The position numbers and the translations under genes were made by a program. A stretch of DNA of 64,000 nucleotides from Phycisphaeraceae bacterium (GTDB lineage Bacteria > Planctomycetota > Phycisphaerae > Phycisphaerales > UBA1924), in NCBI GenBank assembly GCA_019636625.1, contig JAHBXE010000007.1, positions 102,165 through 166,164 on the forward strand, read 5' to 3'. Positions 28,155-36,658 of the stretch are shown one piece after another. The stretch's first letter is position 1, and every line of letters begins with the position of its first letter. The notes under the pieces are model-generated. The model ran no database searches. It was not told the DNA's origin and worked only from the letters and a program-made list of their open reading frames with translations.

Positions 28155-29404
28155 GGCGCTCCCCCTCCCCCGCCACCGGCCGACGCCGTCAGGTCAAACA
28201 GCGGCATGAACATGCTCGTCGCCATCAGCCCCACCACCACGCCCAGCGTGATCAGGATCAGCGGCTCCACCAGGCTCGTGAGCGACTTGATCACCACCTC
28301 GTTCTGCTCCTCGATGAAGTCCGCCATGCTCGAAAGCACCGGCCCGACCTGCCCCGACCGCTCCCCGCTCTTGAGCGCTTCGCACACGGACGCATCGATC
28401 AGCCCGCCCCGCCCCGAGATGGCCGACGACAGCGGCTCCCCGCGCTGCAGAAGTTCCGACGCCTTGTTCATCAGCTCCGCGTACCGCAGGTTCCCGCTCG
28501 CATCCCGCGTCAGCTCCAGGCTCTCCAGCATCGGCACCCGGCTTTCGAGCAGCACGCCCATCAGCCGCGCAAACCGCGCCGTCCCCAGCCCCCTCACCAG
28601 CCGCCCGACCTGCGGCAGCCCGACCAGGGCCCCATCCACCACGTACCGCCCCGACGGCGTCCTGATCCACCACACCCCTCCCGCCACCGCGCCACCGACC
28701 CCAAGAAGCACCGCCCACCAGTACGCCAGCAGGAACTCCGACCCCGCCATCAGCATCTTCGTCGTCGGCGGCAGAGGCACATCCATGGATCCGAACAATC
28801 CCGCAAACCGCGGCATCACGAACACCATCATCACCAGCACCACCACCACCGAAACCACCATCAGCACGCACGGGTACACCATCGCCCCCACCAGCTGCTG
28901 CTTGATCTTCACCTGCTTCCGCACCAGGTCGGCCAGCCGCGTCAGCATCTCCCCGAGATTGCCGCCCGCCTCACCCGCCCTTACCAGGCTGCGGCACACC
29001 GAGTCGAACGACCGCGGGTAGGCCATCATCGCCTCGCTGAGCGTCTGCCCCTCTTCCACTTTCGCCCGAACGCCCACCAGCACGGAAAGCCACTTCTCAT
29101 CCGTCGTCTGCTTCTCCAGCGCCTGCATCGCATCCACCAGCGGCGTCCCCGTCTTCACCAGCACGGCCAACTGACGCAGGAACGAGGCCAGGTTCTTCGA
29201 CCCGCCCTTCACGCCGCTCGCCGACTTCGCGATCGGTGCCACCCCGCCGCCCCGCGCCGCGGCCGCCGCCGATGCCGGCCCGATCTCCGACACAAACAGC
29301 CCCTGCCGGCGCAGCGCCTCCGACGCCTCCGCCGGCGAGGCCGCCTCGATCGTCTCGCTCCTCACCTTCCCCGACTTGTCAAAGGCGCGATAGGCGAACT
29401 TCAT
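28151..29404 (-). CDS. pilC: Type IV pilus / type II secretion platform protein (PilC/GspF)
   Basis: A 417-residue inner-membrane protein with two GspF domains. The first contains FLRQLAVLVKTGTPLVDAMQ and AGEAGGNLGEMLTRLADLV, followed by a membrane helix (VLMVVSVVVVLVMMVFVMP). The second contains FARLMGVLLESRVPMLESLE and SGERSGQVGPVLSSMADFI, and ends with a membrane helix (VEPLILITLGVVVGLMATSM). It overlaps the PilB/GspE gene by 4 bp and pilM by 4 bp. Confidence 0.94.
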   Translation of the reverse strand: MKFAYRAFDKSGKVRSETIEAASPAEASEALRRQGLFVSEIGPASAAAAARGGGVAPIAKSASGVKGGSKNLASFLRQLAVLVKTGTPLVDAMQALEKQTTDEKWLSVLVGVRAKVEEGQTLSEAMMAYPRSFDSVCRSLVRAGEAGGNLGEMLTRLADLVRKQVKIKQQLVGAMVYPCVLMVVSVVVVLVMMVFVMPRFAGLFGSMDVPLPPTTKMLMAGSEFLLAYWWAVLLGVGGAVAGGVWWIRTPSGRYVVDGALVGLPQVGRLVRGLGTARFARLMGVLLESRVPMLESLELTRDASGNLRYAELMNKASELLQRGEPLSSAISGRGGLIDASVCEALKSGERSGQVGPVLSSMADFIEEQNEVVIKSLTSLVEPLILITLGVVVGLMATSMFMPLFDLTASAGGGGGGAP

Positions 29405-31278
29405 GCCGCCGCCTCCCGCATCTCAGGCCCCGCCGCCGGCCCCACCTTGGCCTTGACAGCCGACGACGCCCCCTCATCCCCATCGCTGTGCGTCACCATC
29501 AGCACTTCTTCGAGGCTCGTCTTCCCCGCCAGCGCCAGCAGCACGCCCTCTTCCCGCAACGTCTTGGCCCCCGTCCTCCGCATCGCCTCCCGCAGGTCGT
29601 GCGCCGCCGCCCCCTCGTGCACCATCCGGCGAAGCTGCGGCGTCACTTCCATCACCTCGTACACGCCCAGCCGCCCCTGGCACCCGCTGTCGTGGCACTG
29701 CTGACATCCCGCCCCCTTCCGGAACGGCCGCCCCACGTACTCGCTCGGGTTGAGCCCCGCATCCGCCAGCGTCTCCGCGCTCGGGTGGTACTTCGTCTCG
29801 CAGCTCGGGCACACCGTCCGAACCAGCCGCTGCGCCACCACCCCCTGGATCGCGGGAGACAGCAGGTACGGCTCGATCCCCATGTCCACCAGCCGCGCCA
29901 CCGCCCCCGGCGCATCGTTCGTGTGCAGCGTCGCCAGCACCTGGTGCCCGGTGAGCGCCGCCTGCACCGCCACCCGCGCCGTTTCCTCGTCCCGGATTTC
30001 GCCGACCATGATGATGTCCGGGTCCTGCCGCAGGATGCTCCGCAGCGCCGCCGCGAATGACAGCCCGATCTGGTCGTTGATCTGGATCTGGTTCACGAGG
30101 TCGAGCTGGTATTCCACCGGGTCCTCAACCGTCACGATGTTCACTTCTGGGCTGCGTAGAAGATCCAGCGCCGAGTACAGCGTCGTCGTTTTCCCGCTCC
30201 CCGTCGGTCCCGTCACCAGCACCAGCCCGTGCGGCCGTTCCAGGATCGACTTGAACGTCGCGAGCACCTCGGACCGCATCCCCAGGTCTTCCATCCGGAC
30301 CTTCAGATTCTGCTTGTCCAGGATCCGCATCACCAGCTTCTCGCCCAGCAGCGTCGGCAGGCTCGACACACGCAGGTCGATCTCCCGACCCTCCGCCACG
30401 ATCCGCACGCGCCCGCCCTGCGGCAGACGCTTCTCCGCAATGTCCATCTTCCCGATCACCTTCACACGCGACACGATCGCCGCGTGCATCCCCGCCGGCG
30501 GCTTCATCAGGTCCCGGAGCACCCCATCCTTCCGGTAGCGGATCCGCGTCCCCTTCTTGTCCGGCTCCACGTGAATATCCGACGCCCCCTCCCGCACCGC
30601 CGTCAGCAGCGCGACGTTCACGAGGTTGACGATCGGGCTGCCCGCAACCATCCGGTCCAGGTCCGTCGTCGGGCCGTCGTCAACGCTCTCCCGTTCCACC
30701 ACCTCCACGTCGCTCTCCGCCAGCGACGTCAGGAACTCGTCCACATCCACATCACCCGTCGCGTACTTCTTGATGTACTCAAGAATGTTCGCCTCGAGCG
30801 CCAGCACCGGCCGGATCCGGCACCCCGTGATCGCCTTGAGCCGGTCGATGCTCGGCAGCGACTGCGGCTCCGCCATCGCCACCGTCATCACCCCGTGCAC
30901 CTTGAACATCGGGATCGCCTTCAGCCGCGTCGCCTCCTCCTCCCCGATCTGCTTCACCAGCGCCGGATCAATCAGGCCGTGCCGGAGCTGGCACCCGCGG
31001 ATGTTCAGCACCTTCGCCAGAGCCCGAACCAGCACCGCGTTCGAGATCACCCCCTGATCAACCAGCATCTCCCCGAGCATCCGGCCCGATGCCCGCTGCT
31101 GCGCCAGCGCCCGCTTGAGCTGCTCCTCCGACAGCAACCCCTCGCGCAGCAGAACCTCGCCCACGCGCAGCGGTCGTCCACCGCCCACACCCTTGGGTGT
31201 GCGCGCCGACTCCGCCGCCTCGGGCTTCTCCGCGCCCGTCGGCTCCTTCTTCCCGGGCTCTGGCCGCTGCTCGCCCAC
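29401..31278 (-). CDS. pilB: Pilus/secretion assembly ATPase (PilB/GspE) with MshEN domain
   Basis: A 625-residue hexameric motor. After a charged leader come two MshEN-type motifs (LRVGEVLLREGLLSEEQLKR and MLGEMLVDQGVISNAVLVRA), which bind cyclic-di-GMP in related proteins. The ATPase core has Walker [11 protein letters not shown], the Asp box MVGEIRDEETA and the His box VLATLHTNDAP. A four-cysteine zinc site is CPSC and CQQC. The C-terminal tail after TSLEEVLMVTHSD is longer than usual. It overlaps pilC by 4 bp and follows the STAS gene by 9 bp. Confidence 0.95.
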   Translation of the reverse strand: MGEQRPEPGKKEPTGAEKPEAAESARTPKGVGGGRPLRVGEVLLREGLLSEEQLKRALAQQRASGRMLGEMLVDQGVISNAVLVRALAKVLNIRGCQLRHGLIDPALVKQIGEEEATRLKAIPMFKVHGVMTVAMAEPQSLPSIDRLKAITGCRIRPVLALEANILEYIKKYATGDVDVDEFLTSLAESDVEVVERESVDDGPTTDLDRMVAGSPIVNLVNVALLTAVREGASDIHVEPDKKGTRIRYRKDGVLRDLMKPPAGMHAAIVSRVKVIGKMDIAEKRLPQGGRVRIVAEGREIDLRVSSLPTLLGEKLVMRILDKQNLKVRMEDLGMRSEVLATFKSILERPHGLVLVTGPTGSGKTTTLYSALDLLRSPEVNIVTVEDPVEYQLDLVNQIQINDQIGLSFAAALRSILRQDPDIIMVGEIRDEETARVAVQAALTGHQVLATLHTNDAPGAVARLVDMGIEPYLLSPAIQGVVAQRLVRTVCPSCETKYHPSAETLADAGLNPSEYVGRPFRKGAGCQQCHDSGCQGRLGVYEVMEVTPQLRRMVHEGAAAHDLREAMRRTGAKTLREEGVLLALAGKTSLEEVLMVTHSDGDEGASSAVKAKVGPAAGPEMREAAA

Positions 31279-31287
31279 CCCGACCTC

Positions 31288-31623
31288 CTACAGAAAGCTC
31301 CGGACCGCCGAGTTCACATCCGAGTAGTGCTCCACCATCCCCGCCAGTTCCGTCAGCTCCAGCACCTCCCGCACCGTCTCGTTCGCCCCGCACAGCTTCA
31401 GCGACATCCCCCCCTGCGTCATTTCCTCGCTCAGGTCCGCGATAACCTCCAGCCCCCGGCTGTCCACGTACGCCACCGCCGAGGCGTCCACCACCAGCCG
31501 CCCCAGGCACGCCGACGCCGCCTCCGTCGCCCGCTTCTTGAACTGGTCAGCATCCGGGCCCACCAGCGGCCCCCGTGGCTTGATCACCCGCACCGCGCCC
31601 TTGGTCTGCTCCAGGAACTCCAC
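31288..31623 (-). CDS. STAS-domain protein
   Basis: A 111-residue single STAS domain similar to anti-anti-sigma factors (SpoIIAA-like): VRVIKPRGPLVGPDADQFKK, LVVDASAVAYVDSRGLEVIA with the conserved serine at about 55, and LKLCGANETVREVLELTELA. Its partner switch kinase is not seen in the window. It lies between the histidine kinase and the pilus ATPase on the same strand. It may relay a signal to pilus assembly or to another system. The exact role is not known. Confidence 0.88.
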   Translation of the reverse strand: MEFLEQTKGAVRVIKPRGPLVGPDADQFKKRATEAASACLGRLVVDASAVAYVDSRGLEVIADLSEEMTQGGMSLKLCGANETVREVLELTELAGMVEHYSDVNSAVRSFL

Positions 31624-31642
31624 GCCGTCCCCCTCCCGTTCC

Positions 31643-33490
31643 CTACGCCGCCTCCGCCATCGTCGGGATCGTCATCGTGAACGTGCTCCCCTTGTTCAGC
31701 TCCGACCGCACCGAGATATCCCCCCCGTGCAGCCGCACCACTTCCCGCGCCAGCGCCAGCCCCAGCCCCGTCCCCGTGATCCCGTCCACCCGCTTGTCCT
31801 TGGCGCGATAGAACTTCTCGAAGATCAGCTCCGTCTCCTCCGCGCTGATCCCGATCCCCGTGTCGATCACCTCCACCACCACGCTCGACGGATCCGCCTC
31901 CACCTTCACCGTCACGCTCCCGCCCTCGGGCGTGTACTTGAGCGCGTTGCCCACCAGGTTGTGCAGCGCCAGCGTGATCTTGTCCCGGTCCCCACGCATC
32001 GGCGGCAGTTTCGGCGGCAGCTCGAACCGCAGCTCGATCCCCTTCTCCTTCGCCGTCGCCGCAAAGTCAACGCGAAGATCCTCGAACAGCGTCTCCAGCC
32101 GCACATCCGACGCCCGCAGCTTGAACGACCCCGCCTCGATCTCCGACACGCTCAGCATGTCCCCCACGATCCGCTCCAGCCGCCGGCTCTCGCTGTTGAT
32201 CACATCCAGGCACTTGGCCCGCATCGCCGGGTCGCTGTCCCCCACCTCGATCGCCTGCTCCACGTACAGCCGGATGTTCGTCAGCGGCGTCCGCAGCTCG
32301 TGCGTCGCCTGCGCCACGAACGAGTTCCTCGCCTCATCCGCGACTCGCTGCTGCGTCACATCCTCGATCATCACCACCACCGATGCGGTCGTATCCTCCT
32401 TCCGCACCGGCCGCACGTTGCACCGCAGCACGCCCCCACCCTCCGCCTCCGCACGCTTCATCTCGATCGTCGTCCGGTGCCGAACCGTCCCCGACGCCAC
32501 ACCGCGGATCGCCTCCCGCAGCGCCGGGTCCTTCACAAACTCCTCGATCGACGCCCCCACCATCGCCTCCCGCTTGGCCCGCAGGAAGATCGCCGCCGCG
32601 CCGTTGGCATACCGGACCATCAGCCGGTCGTCCACCATCACCATCCCCTGCCACAGCGCATCGCACGCGTACGCCAGGTCCGCCTTCACATCCCCGCGCG
32701 TCCCCAGCGTTTCTTTCGCCCGCTCCCCAGCCACCTGCTTCCGCAGTTGCTCGCGCTCGCTGATGAGCTGGTTCCAGGCCGCCGCCTCCGGCCCAAACCG
32801 CCCGCTCACCTCGAGCGCCGCGGCCGAACTCTCCCCTCGCTGAAGCGCCCGCAGCGCCTCCCCGATCGCCCCGACGCCGCGCAGCCGTCGCTTCAGCCGC
32901 CTGTACACGAGCAGCAACGCGATGAACCCCGCCGCGCCCGCCGCCCCCAACCCCGTCTGCGCCTCCCAACCGGCCCACCTCGGGTACACCACCTCGCGCG
33001 AAAGCTCCAGCTTCATCTTCTCCGACCGCGTCACCACCTCAAAGCTGGCGTTGATGTACCTCGGATCCGACAGCTCACCGGGTGGAATCGGCTCCGCTCG
33101 TGCCGGCCCGCTCCCCTTCGTCCGCACCGCCACTTTCGGCGGCGCCCCATCCGCCACCAACTCCCCATCCTCGCCCACCAGCCGGCACCGACGGAACTCC
33201 CCCTCCTTCGTCGCGTTCAGCAGCAGCATCTTCACGGCGGACTCGTTGCCCGCCCCCAGCAGCGGCTCCACGCTCGCCACCAGCAGCCGACCCGCGCTCT
33301 CCACCCGCGCCGACAGCTCATCCCGCGCCAGTTGCCGCTGCGACAGGATCGTCCACGCACCGCCCCCGGCAATCGCCATCAGCAGGATTGCCGCCACCGC
33401 CAGGCCCGTCGAGGCCACCATCGACTCCCCACGCTGCAAGTAGCGCGGCGGCGATGCCCGGGGCCCAGGTTGTGTCGGCGTGCTCTGCAT
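31643..33490 (-). CDS. Membrane histidine kinase
   Basis: A 615-residue sensor kinase. An N-terminal membrane helix (about 27-47), a periplasmic region, a second helix (GLGAAGAAGFIALLLVYRRL) and a PAS-like domain (around 270-385) lead to the HisKA domain with His397 in ATHELRTPLTN. The ATPase part has LVGNALKYT, IDTGIGIS and GTGLGLALAREV. No receiver domain is attached. The first ATG at 33490 has no good ribosome-binding site. The ATG at 33421 has GGGGAG just upstream and is an alternative that keeps the first helix. The cognate regulator is not adjacent. Confidence 0.9.
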   Translation of the reverse strand: MQSTPTQPGPRASPPRYLQRGESMVASTGLAVAAILLMAIAGGGAWTILSQRQLARDELSARVESAGRLLVASVEPLLGAGNESAVKMLLLNATKEGEFRRCRLVGEDGELVADGAPPKVAVRTKGSGPARAEPIPPGELSDPRYINASFEVVTRSEKMKLELSREVVYPRWAGWEAQTGLGAAGAAGFIALLLVYRRLKRRLRGVGAIGEALRALQRGESSAAALEVSGRFGPEAAAWNQLISEREQLRKQVAGERAKETLGTRGDVKADLAYACDALWQGMVMVDDRLMVRYANGAAAIFLRAKREAMVGASIEEFVKDPALREAIRGVASGTVRHRTTIEMKRAEAEGGGVLRCNVRPVRKEDTTASVVVMIEDVTQQRVADEARNSFVAQATHELRTPLTNIRLYVEQAIEVGDSDPAMRAKCLDVINSESRRLERIVGDMLSVSEIEAGSFKLRASDVRLETLFEDLRVDFAATAKEKGIELRFELPPKLPPMRGDRDKITLALHNLVGNALKYTPEGGSVTVKVEADPSSVVVEVIDTGIGISAEETELIFEKFYRAKDKRVDGITGTGLGLALAREVVRLHGGDISVRSELNKGSTFTMTIPTMAEAA

Positions 33491-33770
33491 CAGCGCGGAC
33501 CATCCCTCTCGAAAACGACCGGATTCTCGGGTCCACTATCGACCAAGGGCCCTCTAACTTGAACCCCCGCCGCGAGTTATGCGCTGCGACACCCCGCCCC
33601 GCCCCACTTCCGCCCCACCGCCACAAGACACCCCTTCCGATAACGCCCTTCCCCCGCCCTCTGGGAGTGCCTATTATCTGTTGGAACAGGCTTTTCGTCC
33701 CCACGCCGCACGGGACGTCCGGTAAGCCCCACCCGCCGCCGCGGCAGGCAATCCTCAAGGAATCCAGCCC

Positions 33771-34388
33771 ATGCGTAAACCTCTCCTGATCGCCACTCTC
33801 CTCGCCTCCACCTCGCTCGGCGCGATCGCCCTCGCCCCGCGCATCGCTCCCGCGACCTCCCCGGCCCCGGCCGCAACCACCGCCGCCGCCTACACCATCG
33901 ACGGCGTCCACTCCGCCGTCGTCTTCCGCTGCAAGCACCTCAACACCGCCTACGCCTACGGCATGTTCTCCAAGATCTCCGGCTCCCTTTCCTTCGATGA
34001 CGCCTCCCCCGAATCCAGCTCGCTCAGCATCACCGTCGAAACCAGCAGCGTCTCCACCGGCAACGCCAAGCGCGACGGCCACCTCAAGTCCAACGACTTC
34101 TTCGCCTCCGACGAGTTCCCCAACGCCACCTTCAAGTCCAAGTCCTTCAAGAAGACCGGCGACAACACCTTCGATGTCACGGGCGACTTCACCCTCCGCG
34201 GCACAACCAAGGAGATCACCGTCAAGCTCGAAAAGACCGGCCAGGGCAAGGGCCAGGGCGGCAAGGAGCTCATCGGCTTTGAAACCACCTTCACCATCAA
34301 CCGCCTCGACTACGGCGTCAAGTTCATGGAAGGCGCCCTCGGCAACGATGTCCGCCTCACCGTCTCCATTGAAGCCGGCAAGAACTGA
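33771..34388 (+). CDS. YceI-family lipid-binding-like periplasmic protein
   Basis: A 205-residue secreted protein. The signal peptide (about 1-22, LLIATLLASTSLGAIALA) is followed by the YceI beta-barrel: YTIDGVHSAVVFRCKHLNTA, KRDGHLKSNDFFASDEFPNA, FDVTGDFTLRGTTKEITVKL and GFETTFTINRLDYGVKF. YceI proteins bind polyisoprenoid chains in a lipocalin-like pocket. Length is normal. The upstream 280 bp hold the sequence TATTAT at 33672-33677 as a possible -10, without a clear -35. Confidence 0.93.
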   Translation: MRKPLLIATLLASTSLGAIALAPRIAPATSPAPAATTAAAYTIDGVHSAVVFRCKHLNTAYAYGMFSKISGSLSFDDASPESSSLSITVETSSVSTGNAKRDGHLKSNDFFASDEFPNATFKSKSFKKTGDNTFDVTGDFTLRGTTKEITVKLEKTGQGKGQGGKELIGFETTFTINRLDYGVKFMEGALGNDVRLTVSIEAGKN

Positions 34389-34465
34389 TCGTCGATCCTT
34401 TGAATGAACCCCGCGGCCGCGGAGCACCCCTCCGCGGCCGCCGTTCCATACCGCGAGGCCACATC

Positions 34466-35338
34466 ATGGAAGAACAAGCCCTCAAGGGTGTTATCCCCCC
34501 GATCGTCGCCACCCTCTTCTTCCTCCTCATCGCCTGGCGCCCCTGGAAGCGATCCGGCACACCCAACGGCGCCTGGGGCAGCGCCCTCGGCCTCGCCATC
34601 GGCTACGCCATCGCCGACATCCTCGTCCGCGGCACCCACACCAACCTCTACCACGTCTTCCCGCGCAGCGGCAGCAACTGGCACCCCTACATCGCCGTCG
34701 CCACCGGCGCCCTCATCGCCGCGCTTTCTTCCTACAAGAAAATCGGCGCCCGCCTCCCCGTCTCCATCCTCCTCACCGCCCTCGCCTGCACGCTCTACTT
34801 CCGCAGCATGTTCGTCGCCGACTGGAAGGGCACGCTCCCCGTCATCGGCATCGCCACCGCCGTCGGCCTCCTCATGTGGATGGGCGTCTGGTCCGCCGCG
34901 CACAAGGCCACCGGCGCACGCATCCCCCTCATGCTCTGGGCCGCCGCCACCGGCTCCGCCCTCATCCTCCTCCAGTCCCACAACCTCGCGCTCGCGCAGA
35001 TGGCCGGCGCCCTCGCCGCCTCCATGGGCGTCTTCATCATCCTCGGCTGGCTCCGCCCCTCCATCCCCGCCGTCACCGCCGCCATCCCGGTCTACATCCT
35101 CGTCATGCTCGGCCTGTTCATCGTCGCCCGTGGCTTCACGAAACCCTGGGAGACCTCCCACTGGTCCATCGCCCTCGCCGCCGTCGCCGTGGCCTCTCCC
35201 TGCCTCACACTCCTCCTGCCCTTCCGCAAACTCAAACCCTGGCTCGGCACGCTCGCCGGCCTCCTCCTCACCCTCGCCATCTCCGCCATCGGCCTCGCCC
35301 TCACCCCCAGCGGCTTCGACTTCAGCGGATTGAAGTGA
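34466..35338 (+). CDS. Multi-pass membrane protein, unknown
   Basis: A 290-residue integral membrane protein with about eight hydrophobic helices, beginning with VIPPIVATLFFLLIAW after MEEQALKG. The last helix is LLLTLAISAIGLAL. No motif identifies a substrate. The ATG at 34466 was chosen because the upstream frame is proline- and arginine-rich and leads straight from the preceding gene. The gene runs parallel to YceI with a 77-bp gap. Codon use is strongly biased to C-ending codons, as in its neighbours. Confidence 0.75.
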   Translation: MEEQALKGVIPPIVATLFFLLIAWRPWKRSGTPNGAWGSALGLAIGYAIADILVRGTHTNLYHVFPRSGSNWHPYIAVATGALIAALSSYKKIGARLPVSILLTALACTLYFRSMFVADWKGTLPVIGIATAVGLLMWMGVWSAAHKATGARIPLMLWAAATGSALILLQSHNLALAQMAGALAASMGVFIILGWLRPSIPAVTAAIPVYILVMLGLFIVARGFTKPWETSHWSIALAAVAVASPCLTLLLPFRKLKPWLGTLAGLLLTLAISAIGLALTPSGFDFSGLK

Positions 35339-35407
35339 CACTCCTGCTGACCTCGGCCGAGTTGATCCCAATCAGCTCGCTCAACCTGAACGTTTCTGAC
35401 TCTGCTT

Positions 35408-35507
35408 CAGACCGAAGGTCTGCTCGTGAGTAGCCGGGGGTGAAGCGAGGCTCGGCGAGCGCCACCCCCGGACCCGTCCACGATTCACTTCGCAGTCTGA
35501 AGGACTG
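35408..35507. repeat. Group of three palindromic repeats upstream of argC
   Basis: Two short copies of the same palindrome, CAGACCGAAGGTCTG (35408-35422) and CAGTCTGAAGGACTG (35493-35507), each followed by a YTCGTG tail, flank a larger hairpin. The central hairpin has the stem CCGGGGGTG / CACCCCCGG (35434-35442 with 35463-35471, loop 20 bases). The shared tail and symmetry suggest a dispersed REP-like element. The element lies in the 240-bp gap between the membrane-protein gene and argC. Confidence 0.75.
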
Positions 35508-35578
35508 TTCGTGCCCCTCTCAATCCGCTTGCTCCCGGCACCTCTCCGCACATCGCCCACCAACGCAATAATCCCCCA

Positions 35579-36658
35579 ATGCCAACCCCAACCAAAGTCG
35601 CCATCATCGGCGCCGCCGGCTACTCCGGCGGTGAACTCATCTCCATCCTCCTCAACCACCCGCACGCCGAGATCGTCGGCCTCTTCGGCTCCGGGCGCAG
35701 CGACAAACCAACCAACATCGCCGACCTCCACCCGCACCTCCGCTCGCGCATCGACCTCGACGTCCGCCCCGCCGAACTCAACGCCCTCAAGGAAACCAAC
35801 GCCGACGCCGTCTTCCTCGCCACACCCCACGAGGCCAGCATCCACTGGGTCCAGGACCTCCGCAGCCTCCCCCGCGCCCCCAAGCTCCTCGACCTCTCGG
35901 GCGCCTTCCGCCTCCCCGCCAGCCTCTACCCAAAGTTCTACGGCTTCGAGCACGAACACCCAGACTTGTTGAAGCTCGCCGTCTACGGCCTCCCCGAGCT
36001 CAACCGCGCCAAGATCAAGACCGCGAGCCTCATCGCCGTCCCAGGCTGCTACCCCACCTCCGCCATCCTCCCCATCGCGCCCCTCGCCCGCGCCGGCGCC
36101 GTCCGCACTGGCACCCGCATCATCATCGACTCCACCAGCGGCGTCTCCGGCGCCGGCCGCTCCCCCACCACCAAGTCCCTCTTCTGCGAAGTCTCCCTCC
36201 AGCCCTACAACGTCCTCAAGCACCGCCACAACCCCGAAATCAACATCCATTCCGGCGCCAACACCCTCTTCACCCCCCACCTCGGCCCCTACGCCCGCGG
36301 CATCCTGTCCACCATCCACATCGACCTCAGCGAGGGCACCGGCGGCTGGCCCACCCACCGAATCGCCGAAACCCTCGCCGCCGCCTACGCCAACGAACCC
36401 TTCATCCGCCTCTACAACTCCGAACGCCAGGGCTGGCCCTCCATCGCCGCCGTCGAACGCACAAACTTCTGCGACATCGCCTTCGCCCTCGACGAGCAGC
36501 ACCGCCACCTCATCGTCGTCAGCGCCATCGACAACCTCGTCAAAGGCGCCGCCGGCCAGGCCGTCCAGTGCTTCAACCTTCTTTTCAACTACCCCGAAAC
36601 CACTGCCCTTCTCTCCCGCTTTCCCTCGCCGAGGGAGGTGGCTGGAGTGACAGAGTGA
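35579..36658 (+). CDS. argC: N-acetyl-gamma-glutamyl-phosphate reductase
   Basis: Third step of arginine synthesis: reduces N-acetylglutamyl phosphate with NADPH. The NADP loop AIIGAAGYSGGELI, the catalytic cysteine in VPGCYPTSAI and the motif SGVSGAGRSP are all present, with HRHNPEI downstream. Length 359 is normal. The stop overlaps the argB start by 4 bp (GTGA), so translation is probably coupled. This is the first gene of the argC-B-F-G set. No ArgR site was recognised upstream. Confidence 0.96.
   Translation: MPTPTKVAIIGAAGYSGGELISILLNHPHAEIVGLFGSGRSDKPTNIADLHPHLRSRIDLDVRPAELNALKETNADAVFLATPHEASIHWVQDLRSLPRAPKLLDLSGAFRLPASLYPKFYGFEHEHPDLLKLAVYGLPELNRAKIKTASLIAVPGCYPTSAILPIAPLARAGAVRTGTRIIIDSTSGVSGAGRSPTTKSLFCEVSLQPYNVLKHRHNPEINIHSGANTLFTPHLGPYARGILSTIHIDLSEGTGGWPTHRIAETLAAAYANEPFIRLYNSERQGWPSIAAVERTNFCDIAFALDEQHRHLIVVSAIDNLVKGAAGQAVQCFNLLFNYPETTALLSRFPSPREVAGVTE

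Noticed and set aside
34404..35333. Plus-strand 309-residue Ser/Pro-rich frame overlapping the membrane protein
   Set aside because: It is the +1-shifted shadow of a gene whose own frame gives clean membrane helices.
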